64,000 nucleotides of DNA from Lumbricus rubellus (GCA_945859605.1 OX243817.1:32810924-32874923); one strand, 5' to 3'. Shown: positions 1 through 11,445, numbered from the stretch's first letter. Program-made: numbers and translations. Notes: generated by a model not told the origin, from the sequence alone.

Positions 1-33
1 GTTTATTTTGTCAATCAACTGTTGGTCTTGTAG

Positions 34-320
34 GGAATTCGCAAGCCACGGTGTGCCAACACAATTCGTTGGGAAAATTGTTTTGGACGAGCGGTCGACA
101 AATGAACGAGACAAACTGCAAAGAGCGATTCGTGTGGAAAATATCGGACAATAAAAAGCTGCCTATGTCATTCATCCACTGGCGTCCAAAGGAACCAAAC
201 TGCTCCGGGAACAACGCGCATTGTATACATATAACACCAGATCGTGTACAAAATTTTCTCTGGAATACCGTAAGCTGCAGCGAAATGCTTTGTCCTCTTT
301 GCGAGTCCAAACCGCTGTAG
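34..320 (+). CDS. C-type lectin domain protein, last exon (5' end outside window)
   Basis: This is the C-terminal half of a C-type lectin-like domain. The exon opens after a pyrimidine-rich acceptor ending TTGTAG at position 33, enters in phase 1 and runs to a TAG at 318-320. The translation shows the CTLD core in order: FWTSG, an F-x-W strand, HWRPKEPN, a Cys in NAHC, WNTVSC and the final PLCE. The EPN tripeptide is the calcium/mannose-type specificity motif of the family. The usual WND triplet reads WNT, so one calcium ligand may be missing. The upstream half of the domain and any signal peptide lie before the window. Family members are usually secreted or membrane lectins that bind glycans. 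The GTG at 51 is only an internal codon. A poly(A) signal AATAAA lies at 496-501. Domain call is firm; ligand is unknown. Confidence 0.85.
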
Positions 321-1185
321 TTAGTTTGCAAATCTGTTTCAAGAGTCTGGTATAAGGCGTTGCAGAAATCTCCAGCAAATCTAATTACCATAATAATTAT
401 AAGTATGATGTTAACTATGCTGCTACCTTCCCCTTCAGATTGTAAATGATGAGATACATAGGCCTATAATATCTATCGAGACTTCGATTAGATTTAATAA
501 ATTAATCGACTGACACTTAAATTTGCATTCTTTCATGTCCCCTCTACCGTTTATCAAGGGTGGACCTCTGGCTTGCGCTTACAAGATAACCCATAACTCA
601 CTTAATTTTCCTCGTGTTATTAGGCCTAGCCGCTTACTGACGGAATTACAAAGGTGAGGATTCATGTTTCGCGCTCATAATGATTATTTACTTATTTACT
701 CGAATCTGTGAATACTGCGATGTGATAGTTTGTTATAATTGGTGTCAATAAAAAGCATTGACTTGGATTGAATTGCAAAAAATTGAAATCACTTAGGCCA
801 ACTTGCACAATAATAGTTTGCTTGCTAAGTTCACAACAGTAGGCCTACAAATGTGCTAACTCAATTTTTACGTAGCAAATCACGCAGAATGATTTATTTA
901 GGACACACATTTCTTCTATTACGGCATACGCAACAAAAAATGTCATCTAAGCTTATGTGTCATATAGGTTGAGCATGCAATCACGTGTGCAGCACGATGG
1001 AAAGCAGGAAATAATTTTCGAAAACGATTCCAAACAGAATTACGGGTGCGAAGTTCGGGCGTTCTCTTTTAAAAATAAGACCTGACGACCCACGTCGTAA
1101 ACACAATTCTGCTTTGAGAGGAGGATCTGTAAGAGAACTGTTGAAGTATTGGTGCTCCAGTTCTTTACCACTGGAAGACGGTTTG
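321..1185. other. 3' flank of lectin gene and unassigned sequence
   Basis: It holds candidate poly(A) signals at 496-501 and near 748 and AT-rich sequence with TAGGCCTA-like octamers. I see no coding exon or RNA gene here. Confidence 0.5.
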
Positions 1186-1455
1186 ATTTTTGGATGGATG
1201 GATACAAAAACAGATGGGCAAATGGATAGGTGGGTGAATGGATGGATAAATGGATGGATGGATAAATGGACGGATGAATGGATGGATGAATGAATGTTCA
1301 GTGTGTATGGATGAATGGATAAATGGATGGTGCATGGATGGATGAATGCATTGATGGATTGATTGAGAAATGGATGGATGGATGAATGCATTGATGGATT
1401 GATTGATTAATGGATTGATTGATGGATGGATAAATGGATGAATGGGTGAGTGGAT
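1186..1455. repeat. GGAT/GAAT minisatellite
   Basis: This is an imperfect tandem array of 4-bp units (ATGG, ATGA, TTGA mixtures) with longer higher-order units such as GGATGAATGCATTGATGGAT occurring twice. Long open frames rich in His, Ile, Pro and Ser on the minus strand are by-products of the period, not genes. Confidence 0.9.
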
Positions 1456-1900
1456 TTTTACGCTGTCAGAAGATCGGATAGTTATCTTGAGTGCAATGCA
1501 ATTTGTAAGCAACAGATCTGGTGTTCGTCGTGAGTGAGGCTTACAAAAAGTTTATGAGAATCAGAAGAAAAAACAGTATAGACCTAATGAGTATAGGATG
1601 TTTTAAATTTAAAAGCATAAAGTGCAAGTGTACTTCTGACAATATGGCTGATCTTTGAAGAAGCAGCAAGTGAGTTAAAATATTCTCTGACCTGGTCTGT
1701 CTGTTACAGTAGACCTACCTGCATGCATGGTTTGCAAGAGTGCCTCAAAGTTCTCCTCGTTCCATCTTTCAACTGGCAAAAAATGGTTTATGAAATTTAA
1801 ATCGAACTGAAATTCTTTTCTTAATTATCATTATCTTCTTTTTGAGCTACGAATGATTCGTGAGAATGACGTCACATCATTGTGAAATTATCTTGGTAAC

Positions 1901-2048
1901 TCTAAGACAAGCATGACGTCAAAACTCTAAAAAAAAAGCGTGACGTCAAGACTCTAAGACAAGCGTGACGTCAAAACTCTAAGACAAGCATGACGTCAAA
2001 ACTCTAAGACAAGCATGACGTCAAAACTCCAAGACAAGCGTGACGTCA
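1901..2048. repeat. 25-bp tandem array carrying TGACGTCA octamers
   Basis: About six units of the form TCTAAGACAAGCRTGACGTC with a short AAAAC spacer. The octamer TGACGTCA starts at 1914, 1941, 1966, 1991, 2016 and 2041, so the last five are exactly 25 bp apart; a seventh, outside the array, starts at 1867. TGACGTCA is the palindromic consensus bound by CREB/ATF bZIP factors. Whether it is regulatory here or simply a minisatellite cannot be told from sequence. Confidence 0.85.
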
Positions 2049-2313
2049 ATTAACGAGACAGAATTGAGTAATAATTATCATTAATGTGTCCGTGACCTTA
2101 AGAACTGTGGATGGTGCAAAACGTTTGCTTCAAGATATAATTATCGCCGACGTTACAATAATTATGGGCCTTATAGGGATTACCTTGAAGCTAACGCTTT
2201 GCATTTGCTGGGTGAATTGAACGATCTGAATATAGGCGGGTTGATAGGCCCTATTATCTCACAAGCCTAAGCAAAATTGCAATTTTTTAACTCTTTGTTT
2301 GACTTGGAATCTG

Positions 2314-2402
2314 TTGATGAAGATGATGATGATCACGACGACGATGATGATGTTGACGACGAAGATGATGATGGTGGTGACGACAATGACATCGTCAGCA
2401 GA
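2314..2402. repeat. GAY-rich microsatellite (poly-Asp frame)
   Basis: Imperfect GAT/GAC triplets. The plus-strand frame reads almost only Asp and Glu, which is typical of triplet repeats. No supporting exon structure is seen. Confidence 0.8.
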
Positions 2403-4476
2403 AGAAGCAGCATTATCATAGTCATTTATCATTCATCACCATCATTGATGCTGACTACATTGGTTACAGCTAGTAACATTAGCAGAACAATACCTTCCAC
2501 TTATCAAACCTAAACAGACAGAAAGAGCAGAAAAAGTAGACAAGGACTTAAAAGAGAGTTGAAAGCGTTCGCGTGGTTGTCGTTTGCGAAAATCCGAATC
2601 TATTATTGTATCTTCCGATTTACCCAGCGCAGATGCAATAGCTAGGTCATCGCAAGAGGACCGCTCCCCATGTGGAACGCATTTCCAACATGCTCACATT
2701 TTACGCATTTACATCATAAAATACCATTTCTCATACATTTTGAGCTCAACGAAGCTCTTTTCTTGAACAAACTTTCGCCGAGCTTTTTACATTGTTTACA
2801 CGTTTTCTTATCTTCTGAAATATTATAAACAAACTCGGGCGCTATTGCCCCAGTGGAATGCTGGTCTCTCCAAGCTCTACATCTGGAGGTCAATCTTTGG
2901 AATATTAATCTAATATAGAGAACAGAAAAGAGCAGATTAAAATAATAAACCTTATTGAATATTTTCAGATATTGGTCGTGCATTGCCGAGCGCGTTTTAT
3001 TTAAAGACATTTTTGGCATTGGCGCTCTCCTATTGGCCATCTGTTGCCATCCTGAAAATTAATATAATTGTGCATTGTGAACACTACACTATAATGTGAC
3101 CATGTGGTCTGCGCATACAATGTCTAGTTTGCAAAATGGTGGTCAAAGCAATACGTGCTATCATAGACAGTCAGTCATAATTATTGTAATTCACCTGCAC
3201 TTACTTTGATTTGCACTCAGTCTCTCTCAGTCTGCCTGTCTGTCTGTTTGTCTGTCTGTCTACCTATCTCTTTTTCTCTCCCTCCGTCCGGTGCTACCAC
3301 AATCCAGCAATTAAGGTATCATACTGGAGCAGGTTTATACGCCACATGCAAAGTGAGCTCTCCTGCTTTCCCTACTTCTATTTCACGAGTTGCCAGACTT
3401 GTGGCCTTGTCGGAAATAACTTAGTGTTTTCGTTAGATGCGCTCTACAAAAATTATTTCCATATGATTTTATTTTAGACCCAGGAAACGACCTAAGTCTA
3501 AGGTGATAGGACAAAATTTCCCATAATTCGCTCAGGTCATTCGCAATTTACCGTATTGGGTTACAATAATCTGTGATTAGAGAAATTCTACTCAATAAGC
3601 TTAATATCAATTTTATTCAGTTTATGTAAGGTCCTAGAAACAACACTTTCGTAAACTAACGCTATAAACTTACACGTTATAACATGTTATAATAACTAAG
3701 CCGTGTAATGACAGAAGTGTCTGATAAATCCAGAGATCTGAGTCCACAGAAGACAAACGATTTCTCCAAGGAAACATGTGACGTCATATTTCTATTGCTT
3801 AGCTGAGTATCATTGTGAAGTCATGGACTATCTCTAAGTATGTACGCTTGCGCATGTGTCATGGCAATATTCATGCACTCATGCATACCAACATGAATTT
3901 CTATAGCGCCTCTTCAAGAGGACTACACAGAGGCGCAACCGACTTTAGCACGGCAAAAAGTACAGTTTTTAGTTGTGCAAAAATGTTTCAGTATGAGTTC
4001 CAAGAAGCAGGAGCTGCACCTAAAGAGCCAATTCCAGACCAAATTGGTCCACCTCGGAGGAGATCGGATTCCGCATACTAGATGTTCGTGAAAATATACA
4101 ATAATTATAATAAATTATCGTCATTGTACTGACCGCGATTTGAGTAAGATAACTGCTCTTTTTGCGATGTTAGCCATGATCGAAATGCCATGAACTAAAA
4201 AATGGGGCTTTTTTTACTAGCGCTTCATCTATGTGCCTATCACGTGACAAAGGGCTTGCTTAAGCAAACGTCTAAGCCCGTATTCGGACTAAGCCTGCCG
4301 AGTGCAGTGCCTACCTCACAGCTACAGCTGATACATAGGCCTATTGTTGTGAAGAAGTTACCACCGCTTGTTGTGACCTACTTTTCTACTGTAAGGAGTC
4401 AGTAGCCATGAAGTGTAGTCTATTTACAAATCTCTATAGAATTTTCGAAGTTATGTAAAGCTTCAATTGTTAAGTC
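2403..4476. other. Unassigned intergenic sequence with short CTGT/CTCT repeat
   Basis: A CTGT/CTCT-rich low-complexity tract lies at about 3218-3280. No convincing gene is seen apart from the weak exon candidate at 3992-4081. Short frames here lack recognisable domains. Confidence 0.4.
3992..4081 (+). CDS. Possible terminal exon, unrecognised
   Basis: A plausible acceptor (AAATGTTTCAG ending 3991) precedes an open stretch ending in TAG, with peptide YEFQEAGAAPKEP followed by a basic tail RRRSDSAY. An AATAAA at about 4109-4114 follows. I do not recognise the protein and found no upstream exon. It may be a chance frame; the call rests only on the acceptor, stop and poly(A) spacing. Confidence 0.2.
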   Translation, partial: YEFQEAGAAPKEPIPDQIGPPRRRSDSAY

Positions 4477-5505
4477 ATGTCATGTCATGTCAATCACCGA
4501 CGTCGCTGCGCGACGGTTGGTCGCATGCATGGACTACAGCTCTCCACTGCCTCCTATCGCGTGCAGCGGCGAGAAGATTGGATCCGGAAAGACGGGACCA
4601 AGCAAGAATGTTGTCAATCCAGCTAATACGCGGTCTACCCTTGCGTCGACAACCTTCCACGTGACCCAGCATAATGGCTTTTTCCACGCAATCCTGGGGA
4701 ATCCTGATGATATGACCGAAATAGGAGAGTTTGCGAGCCTTGATGGAACCCAAGAGCTCTGGTGAAGTTCCGGCAAGCCGATAAACCTGCTCTGTGGTAA
4801 GTTTGAGCGTCCAAGAAATGCGCAAAAGCTTACGGGTACATTTGTTCTCGAAACTCTGTATCTGCTTTTCCTCCGCCTTTTTAAGCACCCATGATTCGCA
4901 ACCATAGATTGCAACTGACCAGACCAAGGATTTCATCAAACGAAGCTTGGTTTGAGTACTAATGGACTTATTTTTCCAGACCTTCGTAAGCTTCACCATG
5001 ACCGCCATACCCATGGCCAGCCTGGACTTAATATCGACTGAGCACTTTGCATCGCTTGAGATTTTGCTGCCTAGATATGTGAAGTTATCCACTTGTTTTA
5101 GTTCACTGTCCGCGACAAAAATCCTGAGGATCCTATCGGTATTGGTCATAACCTTCGTCTTTGAAACATTTATCTTTAAACCGTACTCCTTGGCAGCGGA
5201 TTCGACACGATTGACGAGCTCCTGGAGTTCCTCTGGTGATGTAGCGATCAAGAGTATGTCATCCGCGTATCTAAGATTACTGATGGTCCTACCTCCAATT
5301 CTGAAGCCCCCTCTGAACCCGTCAAGCGCCTTGCGCATTACATGTTCCGCCATGATGTTAAATAGGCAAGGCGAGATGTTACAACCTTGCCGAACGCCTT
5401 TCTTAACGCGGAACCAGTTAGAGGTGATATTATCTGTCCTAACAGCTGCTCGTTGCTGTTTGTATAGGTTCATCAATAGTTGGACAAGTTGTGGGGGAAA
5501 TTGTT
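4477..5505 (-). mobile_element. 5'-truncated non-LTR retrotransposon, reverse transcriptase C-terminal part
   Basis: A minus-strand frame of 328 codons (from 5476 down to 4490) encodes the palm and C-terminal part of a LINE reverse transcriptase. Visible motifs are GVRQGC with SPCLFN at residues 27-40, the catalytic YADD at 70-73, the thumb region, and a C-terminal stretch with KARKLSYFGHI, then RRKGRPRISWID and an A-x-DRRQWR ending. This tail is typical of RTE/CR1-like elements. The 3' end at 4477-4492 is a short TGACA-type tandem tail, as left by target-primed reverse transcription. The endonuclease and N-terminal RT are absent: the frame begins abruptly near 5505. The copy is open and so fairly young, but dead because truncated. 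Confidence 0.9.
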
Positions 5506-6209
5506 AAGTAGGCTATTATAATTAAATGTACTATTGGACGTTTGCACAGGTTGGTAAAAAAAATAACGTTGTAAGCTTATTTTAAAAATGCCAATGTAGG
5601 CTACGGCAAAACTAAAACATACGAACAGTTCTTATTTTATGCAGTTCTTATATGCAGGGCGGTGCAAAATGTGCTGTTCAGATGTGAATTTAAGAATGGG
5701 CCGCTACATGGACACCTCAGTGACATTCTTCTGACCAGTGATAATTTTCTGAGAGTGACTAAATCAGAGTTTTAGGCCACTTAGTGCTGCTGTACGTCTG
5801 CTAATCAAAGTGACCCTATGATGAGACTTAAATAAGTAGGCCTAAAGTTAATTAACTGGCGCACGCTTTATGTTTAGAACTTATAGCCTATTAGTCTCAG
5901 GCCAATAGCTTTTCTTTCCATGCATGAACTTCGTATATTTACCGTGAAGGCGGTTGAAGATCATTCTGACCGAACAGAGTGTTGAGTAATCAGCTCGGGA
6001 ACATCTCTACAGCGAGTCGTGCTGAAGAAACCCTATTAGCGAGCAATTTACGGTGGTAATTGCAATAATTATTAATCATATAGCCTATAGGCCTACCAAC
6101 AATTCTAATATTTCTGGGTTGTTTTTTTAGATACGCTTTTGAATATGCAACATTTCTATGATGGTTATTCGGTTGGAATTCATTTATTTTTCGTCTTTAT
6201 TTTTTACAG
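5506..6209. other. Upstream region of the CARD gene
   Basis: AT-rich with TAGGCCTA octamers. Because 6210 follows a splice acceptor, a non-coding first exon and promoter should lie here or further upstream; I cannot place them. Confidence 0.35.
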
Positions 6210-6275
6210 AATACCTATAACTCTTTTCGTACGTCATTTCGCAATCAGCATCCTCCTCGCATTAGTCAACCTACA

Positions 6276-6490
6276 ATGTCTCTGAACCACAAGTCTACAA
6301 TTGACGCCAACAGGACTGACCTCTTGGAAGTTCTACGTGTCAGTGACCTACTTCTGACGGAGTTGTGTGGGGAGGATGTGCTAGACCAAAGAACCAAGCA
6401 GGAGATCCTGGCTGGAGGCATTCAATATGAAATCAATGGACGATTCCTGGATTGGCTTAAGCAAAGCCAATCTTCAACATTTGCCGTACG
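6276..6490 (+). CDS. CARD-propeller gene, first coding exon (CARD 1)
   Basis: The exon follows an acceptor TTTTTACAG ending 6209 and begins coding at ATG 6276. The peptide has the pattern of a caspase recruitment domain (death fold): NRTDLLEVLRVSDLLLTEL forms helix 1, DVLDQRTKQEIL helices 2-3, and NGRFLDWLKQ helix 4, followed by an aromatic stretch that could be helix 5. CARDs mediate homotypic assembly of signalling complexes in the cytosol. The best donor, CG/GTATGT at 6490/6491, leaves phase 2, while the next exon needs phase 1; later GT donors (6512, 6524, 6557) leave phase 0. The 3' boundary is therefore not resolved, and a small missing exon or a different donor is likely. Assignment to the same gene as the next exon rests on orientation and domain logic. 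Confidence 0.65.
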
Positions 6491-7067
6491 GTATGTCTGG
6501 AAAAGCTCAGATGTGATCAACAAGGTCACATCGCAAACTTGCTCGATGGAACTCCAGGTTGACATTACTATATTTATCATGCTCGTCAAATAGGTCGGCC
6601 TATATTAAACTTGGCCAGTTGGCTTAAACTAAGCTATGTATACATAGAACTGATGTTAAGCCTGTATGCCATGTGTATGGCCTAAAACTATAGGTTCATT
6701 CTGACTTCCATAGAAGTTGTTATTGTAAGTCAATAATGTAGAAAAGAAAACTATAGAAGACAATGTAAACATTGATCGAAGTAATACCATCACAATGATA
6801 AGCGGCGACTCGGAACGTGTGGTTATTGCGGCACTCAAGAGAGGAAACCGTCACATATGATGAGGAGGAGGATGATACGAACATTGTTTGAAAAATCGCC
6901 TTACACAAGTAAAGGTATCAAACAGTAGAGTCTACTTTGATTAGATTCTTAAGCACATGGAGTCAGCTTACTATTGAGACTTAGCTGCAGAGCATAATGG
7001 TAGACTGAAGCAATACACGAAACCTTAATGTGACATGATGTTATTAAAGGAATTTTATTTTTCTCAG

Positions 7068-7349
7068 GTGAACGCCCCCTAACAAAAGAAAAAAGACAAC
7101 AGATTCAGAAAAATATTCGTCATCTGTCAGAGTTGATTGATGTTGACACAGGATTGCTCGTGTTTCTGTACTCAATGGGAGCGATCAGCGTAATAGAACA
7201 GCAAGAGCTCAATTCTGAAAAAGTGAAACAATTGAAGGCAATGAAACTTCTTCAAGTGATTCTACAGAAAAGCGATCGGACTTTGAAATGCTTTGTGGAT
7301 GCGCTAAGAGAGACAAATCAGGCTCACGTCATTTCAACACTTGAAAAAG
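7068..7349 (+). CDS. CARD-propeller gene, exon 2 (CARD 2)
   Basis: Acceptor TTTTTCTCAG ends at 7067; donor AAAAAG/GTTTAC ends the exon at 7349. Both ends are phase 1. The whole exon is one CARD of about 90 residues: TKEKRQQIQKNIRHLSEL helix 1, GLLVFLYSMGAISVIEQQEL helices 1b-2, KVKQLKAMKLLQVILQKS helices 3-4, then FVDALRETNQAHVISTLEKG, which is the hallmark helix 5-6 signature of CARDs (F-x-x-A-L-x-E-T-x-Q). Symmetrical phase-1 exons are typical of shuffled domains. The frame is read from the first full codon at 7070; the TTG at 7133 is internal. CARD identity is firm; the binding partner is unknown. Confidence 0.85.
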
Positions 7350-8086
7350 GTTTACACATAAAAGTTCTAGAGATAAACTTTCTTCTTTCTACCTACGGGC
7401 TCATCTCCAATTCTCGTTGAGGTCGATAGTGTGTGTCTTTGTAGAAAAAACATGATGCCAGTAAGAAAGTTTATTACGGACATTAACATTCTCTACATGA
7501 ATGGACGCATTTAGGTGAAAAAGAAGTGTTTAACCTAGAGCAACTTGGTAGAAAGTAAAACATGATAGACTGATAGTATCTTGCAATTTTCTTCATGAAA
7601 GATTTTTACTAAGGTTTATGTAGACAGTAAATATTTTTGGGTTTAAGATTAAGACATAGGCTACTTCAATCCTGCCAGCACTCCTGACGATATCAACTGT
7701 TGACCGTCACCATCTCGCTCAACCGACTTCCTTTTCGTCATGTCGTTTTACAGTCATTCCGTCACCACATGGCTAAAATTTGAATATCGTTCCATGGCAA
7801 TAACTGTTCTTCCTTTCTGGAACACAGTCAATGCAGAATAATTGCGTCATTTATTAATTATGTAACCTAATCTTACCCATTAAACGAATTCAACAAAACC
7901 TCATCTATTGCTAATAGGCTATCACTTAAAACTTAAAACATTTCTCTTTACCAAATCCTGACAAAGTGGTGCCTGCGCTTTGGCTCATTTGCGCCGTAGT
8001 AATAGGCTATCTAAATTGTAATTACGATTACGCTAAATGCAGAATGATGAAAGAAGACGTAATCCGGAAAGAAATAATGCAATATA

Positions 8087-9258
8087 CAGGGTGCGCCAAA
8101 AAAAAATAACCCCCCTAGGTTTTTCCCCAATATCTTGGCCAAAAGTAAATATTTTCAAATGAAATTTTACAGGCTTGTAAACAATTCATATTTACATACG
8201 TTGGCCAGATTTCATCAAAATATTTCAAACGGAACAAAAGTTATGCCACTTTTAGGGAGGTCACCCCCCGTTTTTTGACGCTTCAAAAACAAAACGCAAT
8301 TTTTTGAAGGTTTTTTGCCAATTTTTTTGCCAAAAATAAGAATATCGAAATTAAATTTCTCAGTCTTATAGACAATTCATATCTACACATGGTGGCCAGA
8401 TTTCATCACAATATCTCAAGCAGAACAAAAGTTATGCTACTTTTAGTGAGACTACCCACCGTTTTTTGACGATTCAAAGGCGAAACGCAACAAAAAGTAA
8501 CAAAAACACAATTTTATTAAGTCTCATCTCAAATAACTTTGTCAAATGAACTTGGTAATGCTTCACAACTTGTGTTCGATGTGCCCACCACCAGTGCCAA
8601 CACATCTTTTGAGTCTCTTGGCAAAGTTCTTGATGGACCTGTTGATTAATCCGACAGATTCTTTATTATTCCTTATTTGCCAATTTGATTGTCATCTTGC
8701 TAAGCGACTTCTCAGTGACGTGCAGCTACGCTGGTACCTGTTTCTTTTTTAAATAGTAATAATAATGATCATCGGTCAATATCAAGGCTATTTGATAATA
8801 ATTATTTGAGATGAGACTTAATAAAATCGTGTTTTTGCTGCGTTACATCTTTAAATTGTCAAAAATTGGGGGGTGGCCTCACTAAACGTGGTATAACTTT
8901 TGTTGTTTTAGAAATATTTTGATGAAATTTGACCATCATATGCAGATATGAATTGTCTTCAAGCCTGTAAAATTTCATTTCGATATTCTTACTTTTGGCC
9001 AAGATCTTGGCCAGAATAATTAGATTGAATTTTATTTCTTTTTGTTGCGTCGCGTTTTTGAATCGTCGAAAAACGGTGGGTGGCCTCACTAAAAGTGGCA
9101 TAACTTTTGTTCTGATTAAAATATTTTTTATGAAATCTGGCCATCATGTGTAAATATGAATTGTCTTTAAGACTGTAAAATTTCATTTCAAAATTCTCAC
9201 TTTTGGTCAAGATATTGGCAAAAATCTTAGGGGGGTTATTTTTTTTTGGCGCACCCTG
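8087..9258. mobile_element. Mariner-like foldback MITE with TA target site
   Basis: Both ends carry long inverted repeats (about 430-460 bp) starting CAGGGTGCGCC and ending GGCGCACCCTG, each flanked by TA (8085-8086 and 9259-9260), the target duplication of Tc1/mariner elements. The arms contain repeated sub-blocks (TTTTACAGGCTTGTAA-like, GTGGCCAGATTTCATC-like). The centre (about 8520-8800) encodes no transposase. It lies in the intron between exons 2 and 3 of the CARD gene. Confidence 0.85.
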
Positions 9259-9522
9259 TAGAGCTTTTGCTTTTGTGTAGGACATTAGTTGGAGTTGCAT
9301 CTAGGATCGATTGTGGCCTAATGCATTTATTTCTCAGTTTGGCATACATGTACTTCACAATTCACGTTAAACTAATGTCTTGATATTGTGAAATTAAAAG
9401 TAAAACTTCTAAACTTTATAAATCAGAACATCTAGCAGTTTTTAGTAGGCCTATTAAGCTTATAATTATAATATTTAAAAGTTTACATGGTTCTTATTTC
9501 TATCTTATTATACTGTAAACAG

Positions 9523-9996
9523 GAAATATAATTGCACTTCATGCCGAATTTCGGTCCGCATCTGATCTTCTCGACCAGTTTGAAGAGGATCTGATCAACA
9601 TTCTTGAACCTCTTGCACAGCAAGTATCATTTCTTGACAGTGAGGCCGATCCAGCGGAAGATGTTCAACCAATTATACATGAACTTCAGGAAATCTGTCA
9701 CAAACGAATTAAGATTCTTGGCTTGAAAAACGGGAAAAGCATCAACATTTATTTCTGGTGTGAAGGTGTCAAAGCAATGGCCGAACTATTTGTGATGTTC
9801 GAGACGAGGCATCTGGAACACATTCTGGAGAAAATATTTACCCTTGTGAAAACTTCAGCGAAAATTTCTAATGTTAAGATTAGAGTTACATTGGCCGCTG
9901 ATGATCTTCAGATTCTAAAAGAAGCCTTTCGGCTGAACGAGCTCGCCCAAATCAAGCCACAGATAACGGAAAAAGATTCATTTCCGGAGACTAGAG
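9523..9996 (+). CDS. CARD-propeller gene, exon 3 (alpha/beta domain, possibly TRADD-N-like)
   Basis: Acceptor CTGTAAACAG ends 9522; donor CTAGAG/GTCAGT ends the exon at 9996; both phase 1, joining exon 2 with a Gly codon. The 158 residues begin with a helical part (SDLLDQFEEDLINILEPL, then a His/Cys-containing helix) and continue with a strand-helix-strand part: KSINIYFWCEGVKAMAEL, a helix HLEHILEKIFTLV, a strand NVKIRVTL, and LQILKEAF. That beta-alpha-beta order with a G-S-x-x-I strand resembles TRADD-N-like (ferredoxin-fold) domains found with death-fold domains in invertebrates. I offer the TRADD-N reading as a hypothesis only. The exon lies between two mariner-like repeats in the flanking introns. 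Confidence 0.75.
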
Positions 9997-10724
9997 GTCA
10001 GTCCCTAGTGTTATTACATTGTGTCTAGCCTCCATTACTTAAGTGTTGCTAATGAACTGTTAAGTAGTCTGTAATAACCATGCAATAATTCATAATAAAA
10101 AAATATATAAGATGTTCTTACATTATTTTGATAGCAACCATGAGTTATTCGTACAGTTTCAATAGTGCAATTTCCTTACTTTTCTCTAGCATTGCTCATA
10201 AATATTGCACTCATTAGAGTTATCAGTTGTTCGCTGTTTTATTTGCTTGTAGGCTATTAATTTTGTTTAGATCAAGCAAACAAGTAAACGTATTGGAAAA
10301 GATTTATAGGGTCCCACAATGTGTTATGCAATAATACTTTGTTTACCTGTCTTATTGATATTCCTATTGACTTATTTGCAGCATTTTGAGTCTGTCGTGG
10401 TCTAGCCATAGTTAGTAGAATTCCTTCACCGAGGCTACTCTATTTCGTTTTTTCCTATTCTGTCTGGATTCCTCAACTCTACGTAGCTTTAGTTTTTTCC
10501 GTATTCGGCTGATTTTGTGTTCAGTCTTTTCGCCATTATCTTTCTGTCATTATTATCTAATCATTTACAGATACTACGCTACTTATCTGACAAGGTGTTC
10601 TATAATTATTAGAGATGTCATATAGAGTGCAGTTAGCTTATGTGCATTACATTGCAAACCATATTTAGTAAATAACAATTATTTTAAAATGTTAAATGGA
10701 ATACATAAAAAATTTAAGTTTTAG

Positions 10725-11096
10725 AGAGGGAAGAAATGAAACCACCTTCATCTCAAATAAAAAGAGAATCTGAGGCTGATTTGGATGTGGCAGTTGAACT
10801 TGAACCTCATATGAAGAAGCTGGAACACAGTATAGAAAAAACTGATTCAGAAAACGAGGTTTTTGAGTTGCAGATGAATGTTGAAATGGTTGCATCAGAA
10901 AACATCATTCTTAAAGAAAAACTGGAAGCAATTGAACAGGAAAAGTCTAAACTGGAACAACAACTTCGGCTAATGCAGAATGAAAACACTATTCTAAGAA
11001 AGCAATTGGAGAAAGTTAAGTCTGATAGAGATCAAATACAAGAACGTTACGACGAAGTTCTAAGGGACAAGATTGAGCAACGGTGTGAACAGTTTG
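10725..11096 (+). CDS. CARD-propeller gene, exon 4 (coiled coil)
   Basis: Acceptor AAGTTTTAG ends 10724; donor CAGTTTG/GTAAGA ends the exon at 11096; both phase 1. The first joined codon becomes GAG. After an acidic linker the exon is a heptad-patterned coiled coil of about 90 residues: LKEKLEAIEQEKSKLEQQL, then QNENTILRKQLEKVKSDRD and QERYDEVLRDKIEQ. Leu/Ile/Val recur at a and d positions with charged flanks. In TRIM-like proteins a coiled coil at this place drives dimerisation between the N-terminal effector domains and the C-terminal propeller; here CARDs take the place of RING/B-box. The ATG at 10736 is internal and not the gene start. Confidence 0.8.
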
Positions 11097-11196
11097 GTAA
11101 GAAATTATTTGTTGTCAATATTTCATTGAAACTTTTCTGTACAGCGAAACCTGCTTATGACAGAACACTCTTAGCCACCTCACAACAATTATTTGT

Positions 11197-11445
11197 GATG
11201 AAACTTAATAAAATCATGTTTTTCTTACTTTTTGTTTCGCTTAGTTGTTGAATCGTCAAACAAACGGTGGGTGGCCTCGTTAAAAGAAGTAAAACTTTTG
11301 TTCTGTTTTAAATATTTTGATGAAATCTGGACATCATGTGTAAATATGAATTGTCTTTACGACTGTGGAATTTCATTTCTAAATTCTTACTTCTGGCCAA
11401 GATATTGGCAAAAAACATTCGGGGGGTTGTTTCATGGGCCACCCT
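11197..11445. mobile_element. Fragment of the same mariner-like MITE (one arm)
   Basis: Sequence from about 11197 matches the right arm of the 8087-9258 element (GGTGGGTGGCCTC, TTGTCTTTACGACTGT) and ends in CCACCCTG followed by TA. It starts about 100 bases after the donor of CARD-gene exon 4. Confidence 0.8.

Noticed and set aside
981..1512. His/Ile/Pro/Ser-rich minus-strand ORFs
   Set aside because: Produced by the GGAT/GAAT minisatellite.
2277..2513. Acidic plus-strand ORF rich in Asp
   Set aside because: The acidic part is a GAY triplet repeat; there are no splice signals or known domain.
2714..3040. Minus-strand ORF with a CKQCKK motif suggesting a zinc finger
   Set aside because: A single CxxC pair, no second His/Cys pair in register and no exon signals.
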